Source: Candidatus Vecturithrix granuli
GTDB lineage: Bacteria; Moduliflexota; Moduliflexia; Moduliflexales; Moduliflexaceae
Length of the DNA stretch: 54,590 nucleotides
Direction of reading: 5' to 3'
Assembly (NCBI GenBank): GCA_000739535.1
Contig: DF820479.1
Location: forward strand, 53,019-107,608
Shown in pieces: positions 51,485 to 54,590 of this stretch. Position 1 is the stretch's first letter; every line of letters begins with the position of its first letter. The notes beneath the pieces were generated by a model. It did not search any database, was not told the DNA's origin, and saw only the letters and a list, made by a program, of their open reading frames with translations. A program made the translations under genes and the position numbers.

Positions 51485-54160
51485 ATGAATTTGAAGGCAA
51501 AACTCTTAGTGGCCTTTCTGGCGATGAGCTTGCTTCCCTTAGCGCTCATCGCCTGGATAACTGTCGATCATTCCAGTACGGCGTTATCTGAACAAGCCTT
51601 TGCACAATTAGAAAGTATCCGGGAAATCAAAAAGACGCTCCTTGATCAGTTTTTCTCTGAATGGCGTGGAAATATGGATATGCTCATTGATAGCGTGGTT
51701 TCTCTGAAAAACGCGGCAATTGATAAAATGACGATTGTGCAGGAAATGAAAAAAGCCCAGGTAGAAGAATATTTTCAGCAAGGAATCAACGATATTACCA
51801 CATTGGCGAATAATACGAGTCTGGCAAAAGCTGTGGGAGATTTTGCGATGGTCGTTGACAAAGAGGGCAAGGTTGATGAGACGCTGTATGAGTTCACCGA
51901 AAAAGTCAAATATCAAAATAATTTAGCTCAGTTTAAAGAGAGTGGTGGCTATGACGATCTGCTGCTCATCAGCAAAGAGGGCGTTGTGGTATATACCGTA
52001 AACCGGCACGCAGATTTGGGGCAAGATCTGGCGGCGGAAAAGAACAGAGAGCATCCATTAAGCCGATGTTTTTACAGCGCGCTTGAAAGCGTCACAGTGC
52101 AAGACCTGGAACCATACGCTCCGGATGAGAATGACCTGCGAGGATTTTTTGCCGCTCCGATTCTGAAGGGGAAAATGTTTCTCGGAGTCGTGGCAGTGAA
52201 ATTCACGAAAGAGCCGTTGAACAGGATTGTGCAGCGACGAAAAGGCATGGGCAGCACCGGAGAAACATACCTGGTTGGCAAACGTAACGACGAGATCAGG
52301 TATCGCAGCGACCAGGCGGTGAAAACAGGTGTTATTGGTGATCTTGTCGTAGAAATCGCCGCAAAAAAGGCTTTATCCCGGGAATCAGGTGTATTATTGG
52401 ATATGGATCAGACTGACACGCTTGAGATTGTGCGCTACGATCCTCTGGAAATCCCCGGATTGCAATGGGGAATAATGACAACTATTGCGGTAGAAGAAGC
52501 GATCGCTCCGAAAATGGAGGGTGAGACAGACGATTATTTTACCCGATTTACCTCGCAATATGGGTATAGCGATTTGTTTCTGATTCACCCGACAGGAATG
52601 CTCTCCTATTCTGTGAAACACAAAGCCGATTATCGTACCAATCTGAATACCGGCCTATATGCCGATACAGGACTGGGACTCGTTTTCCGTCAGGTGCTCA
52701 ACTCAAAATCTTTTCATTTTGCCGACTTTCGACCATATCCTCCTTCTGATAATGCTCTTGCTGCTTTTATGGCAGTGCCCGTCATGTCTGATAAGAATAA
52801 AGTGGATTTGGTGGTAGCTGTTCAAATTCCGACGGATGTCATTAACGGGGTTATGCAAGAACGGTCCGGCATGGGGGACACCGGTGAAACCTATCTGGTT
52901 GGGCAAGATCGACAGTTGCTATCTGATTCAATGGCCAATTCTAATCGTGGCCAGGTTGCAGTTTTGCCTACTGACTCCCAAAGCGATCAAATTCGCACGG
53001 TTGCGGTTGAAAAGGCTCTTGCCGGTGAAACAGGAAAGATGATCATTAGTGACTATGCGGGCAAAGAAGTGTTATCGGCCTATACCCCTCTTAACGTCTG
53101 GGATACCTCCTGGGCCTTGATCGCAGAAATTGAAACCTCGGAGGCATTTGCTTCGGTAAGAACGCTTACCAATCTGATGATAGGGATCAGCGTTGTCACC
53201 TGTCTCTTCATCGTGTTCGTTTCTGTTATTGTCGCCGGATATATTGTCACCCCGGTCCAACAGGTGGCCTTGTTTATCAAAAACATGGCAAAGGGCGATT
53301 TTTCCCGTTCATTCTCTGGAAAAGACGCTGAACGGAAAGATGAAATCGGGACGCTCGCTACAGCCATGATGAATATGCAAGTTCGGATCCGGGAAGTGGT
53401 CGCGCAGGTCAAAGAGGTCGCCCAGGATGTTTCGACGGGTAGTGTCGAGTTGCGTGTAAGTGCTGCAAATATGTCAAAGGGCGCATCGCAACAAGCCGCA
53501 GCCGTTGAGCAAATGTCATCATCGCTGCAAGAGATTGGCGCTGCCAGTAAACAGAATGCTGAGAACGCCTCTTACACTGAAAAAATTGCGCAGGAAACCA
53601 GTCAAAATGCCAGAGAGAGTCAACAGATTGTTGATGAAACTGTCAAAGCCATGGCGGAAGTTGCCCAAAAAATCCGGATTATCGAACGAATTGTCGGACA
53701 AACGCGCCTGTTATCCTTAAATGCGACAATTGAAGCCAGCCGCGCCCAGGAGCATGGCAAAGCTTTTGCGGTTGTCGCTCAGGAAGTGCGTCGGTTATCA
53801 GACACCACCCAGAAATCAGCAGAAGAGATTACGAGGCTGGCCAGGTCAAGTTTGAGTGTGTCAGAGCGGGCCGGAGAAATGTCAGCGCGCCTGGTGCCGC
53901 TTATTCAACAAACCACAAACTTAGTGCGGGAAATCAGAGCGGCGAGCGATGAGCAGCGGAGCGGAATGACCCAGGTCAATCAAGGGATGCAGCAACTCGA
54001 TCAGGTCACACAACAAAATGTCTCCATGGCCCAAGTGCTTGCAGCAACGGCTGAAAATCTTACAGAACAGGCGCATCATCTTCAAAACATCGTCGCGTTT
54101 TTTCAGATCGAAACGCCCAATGGCAGAGATGATCGAGACGAACATCCCGACTGTGTATAA
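51485..54160 (+). CDS. Methyl-accepting chemotaxis protein with double Cache-type sensor
   Basis: 891 residues. TM1 is at about 7-25 ([19 protein letters not shown]). The periplasmic part (about 30-555) shows two similar halves, each ending GMG-x-TGETYLVG (about 257-268 and 461-472), consistent with tandem Cache-like sensing. TM2 is at about 560-585 ([20 protein letters not shown]). HAMP is at about 585-640, and the signalling domain is at 640-880 with its hairpin in [34 protein letters not shown]. It controls CheA activity. The C-terminus ends without a CheR-binding pentapeptide. No other che genes are in the window. Confidence 0.93.
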   Translation: MNLKAKLLVAFLAMSLLPLALIAWITVDHSSTALSEQAFAQLESIREIKKTLLDQFFSEWRGNMDMLIDSVVSLKNAAIDKMTIVQEMKKAQVEEYFQQGINDITTLANNTSLAKAVGDFAMVVDKEGKVDETLYEFTEKVKYQNNLAQFKESGGYDDLLLISKEGVVVYTVNRHADLGQDLAAEKNREHPLSRCFYSALESVTVQDLEPYAPDENDLRGFFAAPILKGKMFLGVVAVKFTKEPLNRIVQRRKGMGSTGETYLVGKRNDEIRYRSDQAVKTGVIGDLVVEIAAKKALSRESGVLLDMDQTDTLEIVRYDPLEIPGLQWGIMTTIAVEEAIAPKMEGETDDYFTRFTSQYGYSDLFLIHPTGMLSYSVKHKADYRTNLNTGLYADTGLGLVFRQVLNSKSFHFADFRPYPPSDNALAAFMAVPVMSDKNKVDLVVAVQIPTDVINGVMQERSGMGDTGETYLVGQDRQLLSDSMANSNRGQVAVLPTDSQSDQIRTVAVEKALAGETGKMIISDYAGKEVLSAYTPLNVWDTSWALIAEIETSEAFASVRTLTNLMIGISVVTCLFIVFVSVIVAGYIVTPVQQVALFIKNMAKGDFSRSFSGKDAERKDEIGTLATAMMNMQVRIREVVAQVKEVAQDVSTGSVELRVSAANMSKGASQQAAAVEQMSSSLQEIGAASKQNAENASYTEKIAQETSQNARESQQIVDETVKAMAEVAQKIRIIERIVGQTRLLSLNATIEASRAQEHGKAFAVVAQEVRRLSDTTQKSAEEITRLARSSLSVSERAGEMSARLVPLIQQTTNLVREIRAASDEQRSGMTQVNQGMQQLDQVTQQNVSMAQVLAATAENLTEQAHHLQNIVAFFQIETPNGRDDRDEHPDCV

Positions 54161-54523
54161 CGCACCAGGAAGAACGGGCGCAACCAGGTTTAATGAACAG
54201 CAACCCAATTGTCCTGCCCGTCCTTCTGCCCATAGTTATGGAATTGAAGGTAGCAGGCAACCGCGGGAATACCAGCCAACGTGGCAATCCGAGTGGCCCT
54301 GTCGGAGCATCCGGTTATTGTGTTACTCCATAATACGGAACCATTATTTTACGGTTTCCTGTTTTTTGTCAATGATAGTCCCGCTGACCGGCAATTTTTT
54401 CATCAATTCCAGCGAGACAAGGGAAAACAGCGTTAGTCACTGGTGTAACACATTGTTAGAGCCAACAGCGTTTATATTGTCACGATATTCTCTCGTACTT
54501 GTCTTTTTTTCTTCCTGCTTCTC
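54161..54523. other. Non-coding stretch after the chemoreceptor gene
   Basis: I see no gene, terminator or obvious repeat here. The frames that cross it are short, unlike known proteins in composition, and in conflict with each other. The sequence has no strong promoter on either strand that I can defend. Confidence 0.4.
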
Positions 54524-54590
54524 AGAAGCTGTTTTAAAAGTTTGCAGGTGAGGAGTGCGAAAGCTCTGCTTTCGCTGTCAAAGCAGAGCT
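54524..54590. mobile_element. Partial MITE copy cut by the window end
   Basis: 67 bp from the AGAAGCTGTTTTAAAAG end through GCAGGTGAGGAGTG into the CTCTGCTTTCG core, in the inverse orientation to the right half of 36215-36335 with near-complete identity. The remainder of the element lies outside the window. Confidence 0.85.

Noticed and set aside
54018-54551. 177-residue plus-strand frame across the end of the chemoreceptor gene
   Set aside because: It overlaps the receptor in another frame, has no ribosome site, and its C-terminus runs into the MITE arm.

Overview
The window looks like chromosome of a Gram-negative (diderm), probably uncultured, filamentous or surface-living bacterium. Lipid A-type LpxH, two C-terminal-Phe beta-barrel porins, an outer-membrane barrel fusion, PBP4 and TRAP transporters all imply an outer membrane. 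Several features together recall the candidate phylum KSB3/Moduliflexota: an MglA/roadblock module, a giant DUF11 surface protein, abundant nested palindromes between genes, and TRAP systems. This placement is an inference from gene content and style, not a demonstrated assignment.

Layout. 1-6.7 kb is the 3' part of a giant secreted/surface protein (DUF11 repeats, a Thr/Pro linker, two tandem alpha-rich domains, more DUF11 repeats). 7.0-7.8 kb is a DnaC-like helicase loader. 8.0-11.7 kb is a five-gene plus-strand module: DUF4388, HAMP membrane sensor, roadblock, MglA-like GTPase, roadblock. 11.7-20.7 kb is housekeeping: HIT, HU, a DUF362 ferredoxin protein, a DapF-like epimerase, an Excalibur protein, then minus-strand lpxH-dacB-cutA and yceD-rpmF-plsX. 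21-27.5 kb is a glycan cluster: manA, a DegT aminotransferase, a WecA/MraY-like transferase, an MNT/HEPN pair and a GT4 glycosyltransferase. 27.5-36 kb is minus strand: homoserine dehydrogenase, an unknown protein, two porins and a FlgT-like/FG-GAP protein. 36-43 kb is plus strand: a lipoprotein, a 2[4Fe-4S] protein, a metalloprotease-propeller-barrel fusion, a methyltransferase and a PrpB-like lyase. 43.5-46.5 kb is a complete TRAP transporter (minus). Then come tatA, polA (minus), degraded gene remnants, and finally an orphan TRAP solute-binding protein in an apparent operon with a chemoreceptor.

The most distinctive feature is the space between genes. Almost every gap over about 150 bp holds inverted repeats, often a palindrome nested inside another inverted repeat. 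Two of them carry clear direct repeats at their ends (8 bp at 22548/22670; 11 bp at 41321/41443). The second one interrupts a copy of another repeat whose uninterrupted relative lies at 43397-43490. These behave like non-autonomous mobile elements (MITEs), and no transposase is present in the window. A second dispersed family is a terminator-like hairpin with a near-constant stem (ACCGRGTTTTT type) at seven or more sites.

Other points of note: a HEPN protein whose expected RX4HXY histidine appears to be tyrosine, a PlsX with an unusual 180-residue charged tail, and a frameshifted PilZ remnant. No tRNA, rRNA or CRISPR array was recognised.
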